Below are positions 1-7,724 of a stretch of 28,183 nt of DNA, one piece after another (the stretch's first letter is position 1; every line of letters starts with the position of its first letter). The notes under the pieces were generated by a model. The model was given only the letters and a program-made list of their open reading frames with translations, had not been told where the DNA came from and did not search any database. Position numbers and translations under genes: made by a program. Origin of the DNA: a virus. The DNA is taken from IMG/VR virus record IMGVR_UViG_3300042475_003311, positions 1 to 28,183 of that record, one strand, 5' to 3'.

Positions 1-75
1 GGGTACCCCGTACTCATGTCCAAATCGCGTGAAATATAAAATTCGTTATGTCACCACCACCATATTTTTAGAACT

Positions 76-555
76 ATGAAACCGAAGCAGAAAACCGCCC
101 CGGCACCGAAGACGGCCGACAGTCTCGAAACCTTGGCCCGCCTGGTGGGGCGGAACATCCGCACGATCCAACGGTACCGGAAAGACCCGGCGGCACCGCG
201 GCCCAACAAGTCCGGTCGGCACAACGTTCGCGCATGGGTCGCATTCCTGGCAGCGCACGGCCGCGACGCCAAAGCGTCGGACACGCCGGAGCTTGTCGCG
301 CTGAAATTGCGCAAGCTGCTTGCCGAGGTCGAGGAACGGGAGCTCAGACTTGCAGTCAAGCGCGATGAATACGTGTCGCTGGCAGAGGTGAAATCTGAAA
401 TCACGACTCTTGTCGGGCAATCCATCGCTGTTCTGCGGGCCAAGTTCGAGAATGAGCTACCACCGATCCTGTCAGGCATGGACGCCATTGGAATTCAGGA
501 AGAATGCCGCAGGGCGATTGACGAAGTGTGCGCCGTGCTGCACGGCATGGAATGA
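76..555 (+). CDS. Terminase small subunit, Nu1-like
   Basis: Probable DNA-recognition subunit of the packaging motor, binding phage DNA near cos/pac and recruiting the large subunit. The 159-aa product has a short Lys/Pro-rich start, then a helix-turn-helix-like segment at about residues 17-55 (LARLVGRNIRTIQRYRKDP), then a long charged helical region at about 70-100. This resembles lambda Nu1, which has an N-terminal winged HTH and a helical partner-binding half. Its stop codon overlaps the next start (ATGA at 552-555), implying translational coupling to the large subunit. The start ATG at 76 has no visible Shine-Dalgarno sequence. The call rests on HTH plus position directly before a GpA-type large terminase; no diagnostic catalytic motif exists for this family. 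Confidence 0.75.
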   Translation: MKPKQKTAPAPKTADSLETLARLVGRNIRTIQRYRKDPAAPRPNKSGRHNVRAWVAFLAAHGRDAKASDTPELVALKLRKLLAEVEERELRLAVKRDEYVSLAEVKSEITTLVGQSIAVLRAKFENELPPILSGMDAIGIQEECRRAIDEVCAVLHGME

Positions 556-2369
556 AGGCCCTGCATGACATCTACCGCGAGGCATGGCAGCCACCCGACC
601 GGCGACCACCGTGGGAATGGTGCGAGGACCACATTGAGGGCATCCCATACTCGCCCAACCCTGGTCGATTCCGTTCGGAAAACTCACCATGGATCAGGGA
701 CGTGATGGAGGCCATCGTCGATCCGCGAATCCGCCTGGTGTCTATCATCGCGTCGGTACAGTCGTCCAAGACCACCGCACCGGAACTTGCCCTCTGCTAC
801 ATCGTGGCCAACATGCCGGGTCCAACATTGTGGCTCGACCAGACCGACGACGATGCCAAGGACCATTCCGAATCCCGCCTGCAAAAACTGTTTGAGGAGT
901 GCCAGCCCGTCCATTCGCTTTTTCCGCTTGGGGCGAACCGGCACAAGCGCAAAACCTCATCCATCCAATTCGACAACGGCATGACGCTCTGGGTTCTCGG
1001 GGCGTCCAACAAAACCAACCTGCAGCGCCGTTCAATCCGCTGGCTCATTGGCGACGAAACATGGCGCTGGCCGGTCGGCCACATGGCGGAAGCCGAGGCC
1101 CGGGTAACTGCCTTCGGCTGGCTTGGCAAATGCGTCTTCATGAGCCAGGGCGGCGAGGAAGACGACGACACACATCGGAAATTTGAGACGACCGACATGC
1201 GAGAATGGACGTTCGCATGTACCGAGTGCGGGCACCGCCAAGCGTTCAAGTGGGAGCAGGTCGAGTGGAGCAAGGACGCGAAAGACGACGACGGGAACTG
1301 GAACTTCGAACAAGTCAGGAGCACAACGGCCATGCGCTGTGCGGCGTGCAATCACTATTTCGACGACGCCGACAGGACGCGCCGGATATTGAACGCATCT
1401 GGCAAATTTGCGCGGACGAACCCGGCGGCCTCTGTCGAGAATGTAGGTTTTCACTGGAACGCCATGTGCTCCATGCCATGGGGGCAACTCGCCGAACTCT
1501 ACCTGCGGGCCAAGGCGGCGGCGCGCAAGGGCGATGTGAGCCTGCTCCAGCAGTTCTATCAGAAGCGGCTCGGGCTGCCATGGCGCGATTATGTCGAGGA
1601 TTACAAGGTCGAGATTACGAAATCCGGCTATAAGCTGGGAGAAATCTGGGCGGATGAAGAGGGCGCCATCGACCCGCGGTCCGGAGGTGTGATGGCCGCC
1701 CCTTTGCCGGATCGCGCGGGATTGATCCCCCTGCGGGTCATCACGGTGGACTGTCAGATTGACCACCTTTTCGTGGTCGTCCGGTCATGGACGGCGGAAG
1801 GATCAAGCCGCCTGGTGTGGAACGAGCGCATTCTGACCTTCACCGACATCGATGTGCTGCAAGAGCGGTTCAATGTTAATCCCAGCTTGGTGTTCCTCGA
1901 CGCCGGCCACGCCACCTATGACGTCTATCGGGAGTGCGCCAAGCGGGGCTGGGTGGCGCTGATGGGGGACCGCCGGCCGGTGTTCGCGCACAAGGGAGCC
2001 AACGGGAAATCAATCCAGCGGTTCTACTCGCCGCGCCGCAAGGTGGTGCTGACCCGCACCCAAGCATGCAACGTCCACTACTGGTCCAATCTCAACATCA
2101 AGGATACCCTCGCCCGCCTGCGCCGCAACCAGGATCCCGACAAGGGTCCGACGTGGGAAGTCCCAGACGACGCCTCCGAAGATTATCTGAGCCAGCTCGA
2201 AAGCGAGCACCGGACCAAGGAAAAGGGTCAGTGGTCATGGAAGCAGATAGGCGCGCGACCGAATCACTACTTGGATTGCGAGGCCATGCAAGCCGCCGCC
2301 GCCACCATGCTGAAAATCGTCGGGAGAGAGTCGGTCACCGCCCCTGTTGACACCCGGAACGAATCATGA
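552..2369 (+). CDS. Terminase large subunit, lambda GpA family
   Basis: Packaging ATPase and nuclease that cuts concatemers and pumps DNA into the prohead. The product is 605 aa from the ATG at 552, which overlaps the stop of the small subunit; an in-frame GTG at 528 is less likely. A Walker-A-like SVQSSKT lies at residues 68-74, and a Walker-B-like WLIGDE at 164-169 with Asp168-Glu169. Cys223/Cys226 and Cys263/Cys266 form two CxxC pairs typical of the zinc-binding insert of GpA proteins. The C-terminal half (VDCQIDHLFVVV, then LDAGHATYDVY and GDRRP) fits the GpA nuclease domain. GpA terminases usually belong to cos-packaging phages. The 3' end overlaps the amidase start by 4 nt, and the last codons include a GTTGACACCC element. 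Confidence 0.95.
   Translation: MKALHDIYREAWQPPDRRPPWEWCEDHIEGIPYSPNPGRFRSENSPWIRDVMEAIVDPRIRLVSIIASVQSSKTTAPELALCYIVANMPGPTLWLDQTDDDAKDHSESRLQKLFEECQPVHSLFPLGANRHKRKTSSIQFDNGMTLWVLGASNKTNLQRRSIRWLIGDETWRWPVGHMAEAEARVTAFGWLGKCVFMSQGGEEDDDTHRKFETTDMREWTFACTECGHRQAFKWEQVEWSKDAKDDDGNWNFEQVRSTTAMRCAACNHYFDDADRTRRILNASGKFARTNPAASVENVGFHWNAMCSMPWGQLAELYLRAKAAARKGDVSLLQQFYQKRLGLPWRDYVEDYKVEITKSGYKLGEIWADEEGAIDPRSGGVMAAPLPDRAGLIPLRVITVDCQIDHLFVVVRSWTAEGSSRLVWNERILTFTDIDVLQERFNVNPSLVFLDAGHATYDVYRECAKRGWVALMGDRRPVFAHKGANGKSIQRFYSPRRKVVLTRTQACNVHYWSNLNIKDTLARLRRNQDPDKGPTWEVPDDASEDYLSQLESEHRTKEKGQWSWKQIGARPNHYLDCEAMQAAAATMLKIVGRESVTAPVDTRNES
2347..2352 (+). promoter_or_regulatory. TTGAC start-associated element 1
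   Basis: TTGACA within GTTGACACCC, inside the last codons of the large terminase gene. Its first T is 19 nt before the amidase ATG at 2366. It is one of nine such elements in the late region; function unknown. Confidence 0.6.
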
Positions 2370-2956
2370 GCGCACCACTTATCGCCATCTGCGTCGGACA
2401 CAGCCGGCTCATCAAAGGAAAAATAGAAGGCGGCGCCGTCGCTGTCGATGGTACCAACGAGTGGAAGTTCAACTGCGTTCTCGCCGGCTACGTTTGTTCC
2501 GATCTTGGCAGGCTGGGGATCACGTCTGTTTGCATCACTCGCTACGAGGGGGATGGCTACTCTGCCGCGCAACGGTGGCTCGCCAGTGAGTTGAGGCGGA
2601 TCGGCGCCGCGGCCGCGCTCGAATTGCACTTCAACGATTCCGACAACCCGAAGGCCAACGGCCATGAAATGCTCTACTGGCAGACTTCCGCGCGCGGCAA
2701 GGCTCTGGCGGCATCCATCGATGCCCAGTTTGACCGCTACATCCCCGAGATCGCCGACCGCAACCTTCTGGCCAGAACCGACAAAAACCGCGGTGCTGAC
2801 TTTCTCGGCAAAACGCATTGCCCCGCCGTCATCGTGGAGAGCTTTTTCGGCTCGAACGCGGACGACTGGCAGGACGCGAAGATTTACCTGCTAACCATCG
2901 CGAAGGTAATCGCGTTCGGGATCCGCGATTGGCTGGCCGCTGATTCGCGGCGTTGA
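2366..2956 (+). CDS. N-acetylmuramoyl-L-alanine amidase (Amidase_3-like), likely endolysin
   Basis: Predicted zinc amidase that cleaves the MurNAc-L-Ala bond of peptidoglycan. The 196-aa product shows the family landmarks in order: GHSR with His12, a Glu at 32 in the usual second-ligand region, ELHFN with His88 (family form SxHxN), and VESFFGSN with Glu158 as the expected catalytic Glu. There is no signal peptide and no separate wall-binding domain, so it would need a holin to reach the wall, or could be carried in the virion. Its place between the large terminase and connector genes is unusual. No other wall hydrolase is recognisable in the lysis cluster near 18.1-19.1 kb, so this is probably the endolysin. 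Confidence 0.85.
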   Translation: MSAPLIAICVGHSRLIKGKIEGGAVAVDGTNEWKFNCVLAGYVCSDLGRLGITSVCITRYEGDGYSAAQRWLASELRRIGAAAALELHFNDSDNPKANGHEMLYWQTSARGKALAASIDAQFDRYIPEIADRNLLARTDKNRGADFLGKTHCPAVIVESFFGSNADDWQDAKIYLLTIAKVIAFGIRDWLAADSRR

Positions 2957-2958
2957 CA
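2953..2958 (+). promoter_or_regulatory. TTGAC start-associated element 2
   Basis: TTGACA within GTTGACACCC. Its TGA is the stop codon of the amidase, and its first T is 19 nt before the connector ATG at 2972. Confidence 0.6.
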
Positions 2959-2971
2959 CCCGTCATCGTGC

Positions 2972-3232
2972 ATGGCGCGAGGTCTTTTCATCACTGGTTT
3001 CACGGTCGCCGAGGTTCTGGCCATCCAGGCCCGCGCAAAGGCGATGCTGTTAGAGGGCAAAACCATCATGAATTGGAGCGACGCCGAGACGTCGGCTGCA
3101 AAACAATTCGTCATGCCGGTCGACCAGGTGCTCGACGAGTGCCGATACGCGTTAAAAGTCCTCGACCCTGATACCTACGGCCGTTCTCGCTTCTCCACCG
3201 TTTCCAGAATCTCTGGCTACCTGCCCAAATGA
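2972..3232 (+). CDS. Small head-tail connector candidate (gpW-like position)
   Basis: An 86-aa protein lying between the terminase and portal genes, exactly where lambda-type phages encode gpW, the small head-completion protein. It has an N-terminal helix-prone stretch (TVAEVLAIQARAKAMLLEGK), a middle segment and a second helical stretch (VDQVLDECRYALKVL). This pattern resembles gpW-type proteins (helix, short hairpin, helix), but I see no diagnostic residue. The ATG at 2972 is supported by the GTTGACACCC element 20 nt upstream. The stop overlaps the portal start (ATGA at 3229-3232). Function is inferred mainly from position. Confidence 0.5.
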   Translation: MARGLFITGFTVAEVLAIQARAKAMLLEGKTIMNWSDAETSAAKQFVMPVDQVLDECRYALKVLDPDTYGRSRFSTVSRISGYLPK

Positions 3233-4668
3233 CCCTCAAATCGATCCTCGCCAGCCTGTTGCCGCCGATACTCACGCCCACGGCCTGGTCAACCACCTTC
3301 GAGTCTGCCAATTCTTCCCCGCGCAGGGGAGAGGTTCCCGGCGCCTATCCGACTGACTCGAAAAAGGAACTCACGCAATGGGTGCGGGCTGAACTGGTCC
3401 GCAAGTCGCGCTACCTGCACAAGAACAGCGGATTTGTCAGAGAGCTGGTTGGCAACATGGCGCTCTACTCGACCGGCGACGGCATCCGCGTGCAGGCCCA
3501 ATCTTCCAATCCTGATTGGAATCTGGCAGCAGAGGAATACTTCGACATGTGGTCAGCCGGATGCGAGGTCACCGGCCGTTTCTCTTTCGAGGAATGCCAG
3601 TCACTGGTTTGCCGCGGCGTCGACATTGACGGCGAATACTTCGTTCACAAAACCCGCAACCGGGCCGGCGAGCCCCGCCTGCAATTGCTGGAATCTCACC
3701 GGATAAGCGGCGATTGGAACGCGGCGTCCACCGATGGCGTCACCCTCGACGCGTATGGCGCGCCCATCTCCTACTGCGTGCGGCAGGACGACAACACCGG
3801 CACGGAAATCCCCGCAGCTGCCATGCTGCATATCTTCGAGCCGGAATGGGCGAGCGGAGTCAGGTCACATCCGACCATCCAACATTCCATCAACCACGTC
3901 CTCGATGAAATCGAAATGCTGGCGCTGGAAAAACACGCGGTCAAAGACAACTCCGACGTGTCCCGCGTCATCACGACCGAGCGCGGCGAGATTGACGAAA
4001 ACGGGGACTTCATAATAACCGGAGAGGCGGGTGGCGAGACCGCCGACGCCAGCGACCCTGCCGCGCTGCAAAAAATCGTTGGCGGCAAGATGGTGGCGCT
4101 CAAGCCAGGCGAGAAAATCGAAAGTTACACCAGCAACCGGCCATCTCCAACATTCACCGGATTCCTCGAGCACATCCGCCGCGACTCCGCTCTTGGCGTC
4201 CTGCCGTATGAGTTCGCCGCGGATTCCAGCAAGGTCGGCGGGGCGGGCGTGCGGCTCGTGGTAGCCAAGGCTGACAGGCGATTTTCATACCGACAGATGA
4301 TTTTGGAACGCCGGCTCATACGCCCGGTGTGGGCCTACGTCATCGGCGACGCCATCGCCCGCGGAATCCTTCAGCCTGCTGCTGGATGGTGGAAAATCAC
4401 CACCGTCCCGCCCCGCCGCATCACTGTCGACGCCGGCCGCGAAGCCCAACAGAACCGCGCCGACGTGGAAATGGGACTCAAGACCCTCACCGACCACTAC
4501 ACCGAGCTTGGTTCCACTTTCGCGCATGAACTCGAACGCCGCGCGCAGGATGCGAAGCTGATCGTAGAGACGGCCGCCAAGTACGGCGTCCCGGTGGATA
4601 TGCTGTGGAAGCCGACCGGAAGCCCCATATCCCCGGCGCTCCCCGAAGAACCCCCGCCCGGGCGTTGA
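3229..4668 (+). CDS. Portal protein, lambda GpB-like (Phage_portal_2)
   Basis: Forms the dodecameric ring at one capsid vertex through which DNA enters and leaves. The 479-aa product carries family-typical features: an N-terminal region with many aromatic and charged residues and VRKSRYLHKNSGFVRELV near residue 54, a GDGIRVQAQ strand, the DGEYFV segment at about 132-137, and the LLESHRI segment typical of the lambda-B/HK-type clip region. A conserved Gly-rich VGGAGVRLV follows at about residue 335. Length is slightly shorter than lambda B (533 aa). The C-terminus is Pro-rich. It is translationally coupled to the upstream connector gene and is followed by a protease and scaffold, as in lambda. 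Confidence 0.92.
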   Translation: MTLKSILASLLPPILTPTAWSTTFESANSSPRRGEVPGAYPTDSKKELTQWVRAELVRKSRYLHKNSGFVRELVGNMALYSTGDGIRVQAQSSNPDWNLAAEEYFDMWSAGCEVTGRFSFEECQSLVCRGVDIDGEYFVHKTRNRAGEPRLQLLESHRISGDWNAASTDGVTLDAYGAPISYCVRQDDNTGTEIPAAAMLHIFEPEWASGVRSHPTIQHSINHVLDEIEMLALEKHAVKDNSDVSRVITTERGEIDENGDFIITGEAGGETADASDPAALQKIVGGKMVALKPGEKIESYTSNRPSPTFTGFLEHIRRDSALGVLPYEFAADSSKVGGAGVRLVVAKADRRFSYRQMILERRLIRPVWAYVIGDAIARGILQPAAGWWKITTVPPRRITVDAGREAQQNRADVEMGLKTLTDHYTELGSTFAHELERRAQDAKLIVETAAKYGVPVDMLWKPTGSPISPALPEEPPPGR

Positions 4669-4670
4669 CA
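4665..4670 (+). promoter_or_regulatory. TTGAC start-associated element 3
   Basis: TTGACA whose TGA is the portal stop codon. The first T is 19 nt before the protease ATG at 4684. Confidence 0.6.
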
Positions 4671-4683
4671 TCTCGCAGGGTAC

Positions 4684-5478
4684 ATGACCCCCGCGTTTCT
4701 CCAATCCCGCGAATGGCTGATTCTGCAGGAATCGCTACAGGCGATGGCTTGCGCCTCTGAGGCGTTCTTCTCTTTGGAAATTCCCTCCAAGCCAAAGGCG
4801 TCGCTCCTATCCGTTTCCAACGGAGTTGCCACCATCGACATCACCGGGCCGCTCATGCGCAACCCCGACGCGTTTGATCGTTACATGTTGGACGCCACCG
4901 ACATGAACGACATCCAAGAGGCCATCGACCAAGCCGGCAGCCGGCCCGACGTGCATTCCGTCATGCTCAACATCGACAGTCCTGGCGGCACCGTGCAGGG
5001 AACACCGGAACTCGCTGCCGCCGTCGCCGATCTCGGCGAATCCAAGCCGGTATACGCGTTTTCGTCCGGCCTCATGTGCTCTGCCGCCTATTGGATCGCC
5101 AGCCAGGCCAAGGCCATCTATGCCACCCCATCCGCCAGGGTGGGAAGCATTGGCGTCGTGCTGGCTGTGGTCGACCAGAGCGAGCGGTTGGCGAAAGCGG
5201 GGGTCAAGGTCGAGGTCTTCACCAGCGGAAAATACAAGGCCATCGGCCACTCTGCAAAACCCATGACGGACGAGCACCGAGCGCACGTGCAAAGCCAGAT
5301 TGACGACGTGGGAGCTGACTTCCGCCAGGCCGTCACAACGCGGCGAAACGTGCCGGCCGACGCCATGGAAGGTCAGGTTTTCAGTGGAAAAAACGCCGGC
5401 AAGGTCAAGCTCATCACCGCCACGGTCAAGAACGCCGCAGATGCCTATCAGCGACTGGCACAACTCCCTCGCGGTTGA
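4684..5478 (+). CDS. Prohead protease, S49/SppA family (lambda gpC-like)
   Basis: Serine protease of the ClpP/SppA fold that processes scaffold and portal during prohead maturation. The 264-aa product contains IDSPGG at 97-102, the catalytic Ser133 in MCSAAYWIAS, and the partner Lys in SGKYKAIG (Lys185 most likely, Lys183 the alternative). These match the Ser-Lys dyad of S49 peptidases. In lambda the scaffold Nu3 is nested in the C gene; here the scaffold-like gene is separate and follows directly. The ATG at 4684 is 19 nt from the first T of TTGACA in the end of the portal gene, and the portal stop codon lies within that element. Confidence 0.93.
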   Translation: MTPAFLQSREWLILQESLQAMACASEAFFSLEIPSKPKASLLSVSNGVATIDITGPLMRNPDAFDRYMLDATDMNDIQEAIDQAGSRPDVHSVMLNIDSPGGTVQGTPELAAAVADLGESKPVYAFSSGLMCSAAYWIASQAKAIYATPSARVGSIGVVLAVVDQSERLAKAGVKVEVFTSGKYKAIGHSAKPMTDEHRAHVQSQIDDVGADFRQAVTTRRNVPADAMEGQVFSGKNAGKVKLITATVKNAADAYQRLAQLPRG

Positions 5479-5480
5479 CA
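5475..5480 (+). promoter_or_regulatory. TTGAC start-associated element 4
   Basis: TTGACA within GTTGACACCG. Its TGA is the protease stop codon. The first T is 20 nt before GTG 5495 and supports that start for the scaffold-like gene. Confidence 0.55.
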
Positions 5481-5494
5481 CCGCACCAACCACC

Positions 5495-5899
5495 GTGAAT
5501 CCGACCATCGAACAAGAACTCGCCACCGCCAAGGCCGACCTGGTTAAATTTCAGGCTGACCACAAGGCACAAACCGACCTCCTAACCGAAGAGTCCACCA
5601 AGCTCGCCGCCGCGCTGGCCGATGTCACCAAGCTCACCGAAGAGAAGACCAAGGTCGAAGGTGACCTGGCCGCCGCGAACGCGGAACTCGCCAGCGAGAA
5701 AACGAAAGTCACCGGGCTGGAAGCCAGCCAAAAGGACTTCGACACCAAGGTTCAGACCGAGCTCGCCCGGCTCGCTGCCGCCACCGGCACCCAGACCCCC
5801 GCCAACGTGACTGCCGCTGGTACCAACCCCGACGCCTTCGCCGGGAAATCCGGCATCGAGCTCATGCAAGCCGCATTCGACGCAGATCTCAAAAAGTGA
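5495..5899 (+). CDS. Capsid scaffolding protein candidate (coiled coil), GTG start
   Basis: A 134-aa acidic, Ala/Lys/Glu/Thr-rich protein. Residues 5-95 form an almost continuous predicted coiled coil (repeated TKL, TEEKTKVEGD, ASEKTKV stretches), and a short C-terminal domain ends in GIELMQAAFDADLKK. A helical protein between protease and major capsid genes is the expected scaffold or capsid-assembly factor. The reading frame stays open upstream to 5300 inside the protease gene, so a longer nested start is possible. I chose GTG 5495 because it follows the protease stop and sits 20 nt after the first T of a TTGACACC element. No sequence motif proves scaffolding; role inferred from position and coiled coil. 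Confidence 0.7.
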   Translation: MNPTIEQELATAKADLVKFQADHKAQTDLLTEESTKLAAALADVTKLTEEKTKVEGDLAAANAELASEKTKVTGLEASQKDFDTKVQTELARLAAATGTQTPANVTAAGTNPDAFAGKSGIELMQAAFDADLKK

Positions 5900-5941
5900 T
5901 TCGATAGATAATCTCAATCTTCATACCAAAAAAACAACACC

Positions 5942-6889
5942 ATGGCCTATCTCAATCTACTCGACCTAACCAAGCTGCGCGGCCACGCCCGCGAAGTCGG
6001 TATCATCGAATCCATCGTCACCGCAGCGCCTGAGTTGGCCATCATCCCGGCCCGCACCATCTCCGGGACGTCCTTCAAGACGGTCGACCGCACAGCGCTG
6101 CCCGCCACCGGGTTCACCACCGCCAACGCCGGCATTGTTCCCGGCAAATCCTCGTTCGCGACCAAGCTCGTGGAATGCTTCATCTTCCGCGGTGCCATCA
6201 ATGTCGACGAGGCCGTCGCAATGGCGCACGAAGACGGCCCCGCCGCCCTGCAAGCCATCGAGGCCGATGGCGTCGGGCGCTCTGCCGGCATCGAAATCGG
6301 CAAGCAAGTATGGTACGGGCTGGACGAAGACGCCAACGGCTTCCCCGGCATCCGCTCGCTATGCCCGACCGACATGAAGGTCGATGCCACCGGCACCACC
6401 GCCACCACCGGATCTTCCGTCTTTGGCGTGAAGTTCGGCCCACAATTCGTGCAGCTCGTCTTCGGTGGCGGCTCCACCATCCGCCTGCCCGAGTTCCGCA
6501 AACAATCCGTCACCGATGCCAACAGCGGCCAATACGACGCGTTTGTTTCCAACCTGACCGCATGGGTTGGCCTGCAATGCGTGCATCCCTATGCCATCGG
6601 ACGCCTTTACAACTTGACCGCCGACAGCGGCAAGGGCCTTACCGACAGCCTGCTTGCCGACTTGCTCGCCAAGTACCCGGTCGGCTTCACTCCTGATGCG
6701 TGGTTCATGACACGCCGCAGCCGCACCCAGCTCCAAAAGTCGCGCACGGTCACTCTGACGGGCAATGGCAGCCGCGGTTCAGTCGGCTCGGAAACCGGCC
6801 TCATCGCCCCGCTTCCCACCGAGGCGTTCGGCATCCCGATCATCGTCACCGACAACTTGCTCAACACCGAAACCCTCGGCGCAGCCTGA
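5942..6889 (+). CDS. Major capsid protein
   Basis: A 315-aa protein that most likely forms the HK97-fold capsid shell. It begins with a helical N-arm (LTKLRGHAREVGIIESIV), then P-loop/A-domain-like segments with many Thr and Ala, an extended central region with Gly-rich FGPQFVQLVFGGGSTIRLPEF, and a late FMTRRSRTQLQKSR followed by EAFGIPIIVTDN, a pattern common near the C-terminus of phage coat proteins. Position after protease and scaffold and before a cement protein supports the call. It is the first gene after the scaffold, separated by a 42-nt AT-rich spacer without a Shine-Dalgarno sequence. Identification is by context and coat-like style rather than a named family signature. Confidence 0.85.
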   Translation: MAYLNLLDLTKLRGHAREVGIIESIVTAAPELAIIPARTISGTSFKTVDRTALPATGFTTANAGIVPGKSSFATKLVECFIFRGAINVDEAVAMAHEDGPAALQAIEADGVGRSAGIEIGKQVWYGLDEDANGFPGIRSLCPTDMKVDATGTTATTGSSVFGVKFGPQFVQLVFGGGSTIRLPEFRKQSVTDANSGQYDAFVSNLTAWVGLQCVHPYAIGRLYNLTADSGKGLTDSLLADLLAKYPVGFTPDAWFMTRRSRTQLQKSRTVTLTGNGSRGSVGSETGLIAPLPTEAFGIPIIVTDNLLNTETLGAA

Positions 6890-6928
6890 TCCACCACAGA
6901 ATAACCGAACCCAATCCATTACAACATC

Positions 6929-7324
6929 ATGGCAAACACACATTCACGGATGATTCGCGACGCCGGCCTCACCACCGCCGCCAAGGCGATGCACACCACG
7001 AAGGCGGATGGCGCATCCATTGACCTCGGGCAGGTACTCGGCGGGCTCATCGAGGGCTGCGTCTGCGAGCTCGTATCGAGCGCATCAGATGCCACCACCG
7101 GCAAAATCTGCACCTACAAGTTGGAGGACAGCGCCGACAACTCGACATTCGCCGCCGTCGACCCAGCGGTGACCACGACCATCACCGCGGCGGATTCCGC
7201 CCTGGCAGCAAAGACGGTTCTTTTCCGTCTGCCGCCCAACGTGAAACGTTACATCCGCATTGCGCAGACCGGAGACACGCTGGGCACAGTTACCGGTACA
7301 TTCACCCTCGCCGTTCTCACCTGA
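6929..7324 (+). CDS. Capsid cement/decoration protein candidate (Bbp16-like)
   Basis: A 131-aa predominantly beta protein (ASIDLGQVL, CELVSSASDA, YKLEDSADNSTFAAV, RYIRIAQTGDTLGTVTGTFTLAVL). The arrangement of a short N-terminal tail, an IDLG motif and a DSxDNSTFA segment recalls Bbp16-type capsid cement proteins, which sit directly downstream of the major capsid gene in several phages. It probably binds the outside of the capsid and stabilises it. It is the last head gene before a strong terminator. The family link is from memory and moderate; the gene itself is secure from the open frame and spacing. Confidence 0.6.
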   Translation: MANTHSRMIRDAGLTTAAKAMHTTKADGASIDLGQVLGGLIEGCVCELVSSASDATTGKICTYKLEDSADNSTFAAVDPAVTTTITAADSALAAKTVLFRLPPNVKRYIRIAQTGDTLGTVTGTFTLAVLT

Positions 7325-7360
7325 TTCTTGCTGGTTCGTCTGAATTGTTACTGTTAGGGG

Positions 7361-7395
7361 AAGGCCCGCCGCTCGTCACGGCGGGCCTTTTTTTT
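7361..7395 (+). terminator. Strong intrinsic terminator at the head/tail boundary
   Basis: A perfect 10-bp stem (AAGGCCCGCC at 7361-7370 with GGCGGGCCTT at 7380-7389), a 9-nt loop and an eight-T tract at 7388-7395. It lies 36 bp after the cement gene stop and would cut transcription between head and tail genes, presumably partially or under antitermination. The last two Ts are also the first bases of a TTGACA element. Confidence 0.93.
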
Positions 7396-7399
7396 GACA
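7394..7399 (+). promoter_or_regulatory. TTGAC start-associated element 5
   Basis: TTGACA emerging from the T tract of the 7361-7395 terminator, 19 nt before ATG 7413. No upstream stop codon is involved here, so the element is not just a by-product of TGA use. Confidence 0.6.
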
Positions 7400-7412
7400 T
7401 GTTCGCCCAGGC

Positions 7413-7724
7413 ATGAGCCTGGAATCAGAAATCGCCGCAGACTTCGAATCGCTCGCTGCCGAACACGGAGTGTCAGTGACGTGGATGGGCATCACCTTTT
7501 CCGCGATGGTCAGCCGCGCGAGGCTCGACCAACAAATCGACATCGGCGGATTTGTCAGCTCGTACGACATGACTTTGCGGGCGCTCAAAGCGTCATTCAG
7601 CGCCGCCCTGCCGGAAATTGGCGACATCATGACAGTGGACGGCACCGCGTACCGGTCGACTAAAATTTCCAACCATCCCCGCTCCCCGCTCCTGCTCATA
7701 AACCTGTCCACGCCCGATGAGTGA
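7413..7724 (+). CDS. Head-tail joining protein candidate
   Basis: A 103-aa protein with an N-terminal helix (LESEIAADFESLAAEHG) followed by beta-rich sequence ending in DIMTVDGTAYRSTKISNHPRSPLLLINL. Small beta proteins of this kind (gpFII-like or related joining proteins) occupy this position after the capsid genes and before the tail completion genes. It is the first gene after the head/tail terminator. The stop overlaps the next gene (ATG 7717 lies inside the last codons), which implies coupling. No catalytic motif is expected, and the assignment is by size, fold impression and position. Confidence 0.5.
   Translation: MSLESEIAADFESLAAEHGVSVTWMGITFSAMVSRARLDQQIDIGGFVSSYDMTLRALKASFSAALPEIGDIMTVDGTAYRSTKISNHPRSPLLLINLSTPDE

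Noticed and set aside
797-1351. Long minus-strand ORFs opposite the terminase gene (also 1032-1766)
   Set aside because: They are shadow frames of a strong plus-strand gene in GC-rich DNA, with basic, motif-free translations and no start signals.
5300-5494. A longer scaffold start at 5300 inside the protease gene, like lambda Nu3 nesting
   Set aside because: The upstream part translates to non-helical, basic sequence unlike the coiled coil, and GTG 5495 has the TTGAC element at the usual distance. Not excluded, but not preferred.
4807-5532. Minus-strand ORF of 241 codons opposite the protease gene
   Set aside because: It mirrors a well-supported S49 protease frame; no family motif or independent context supports it.
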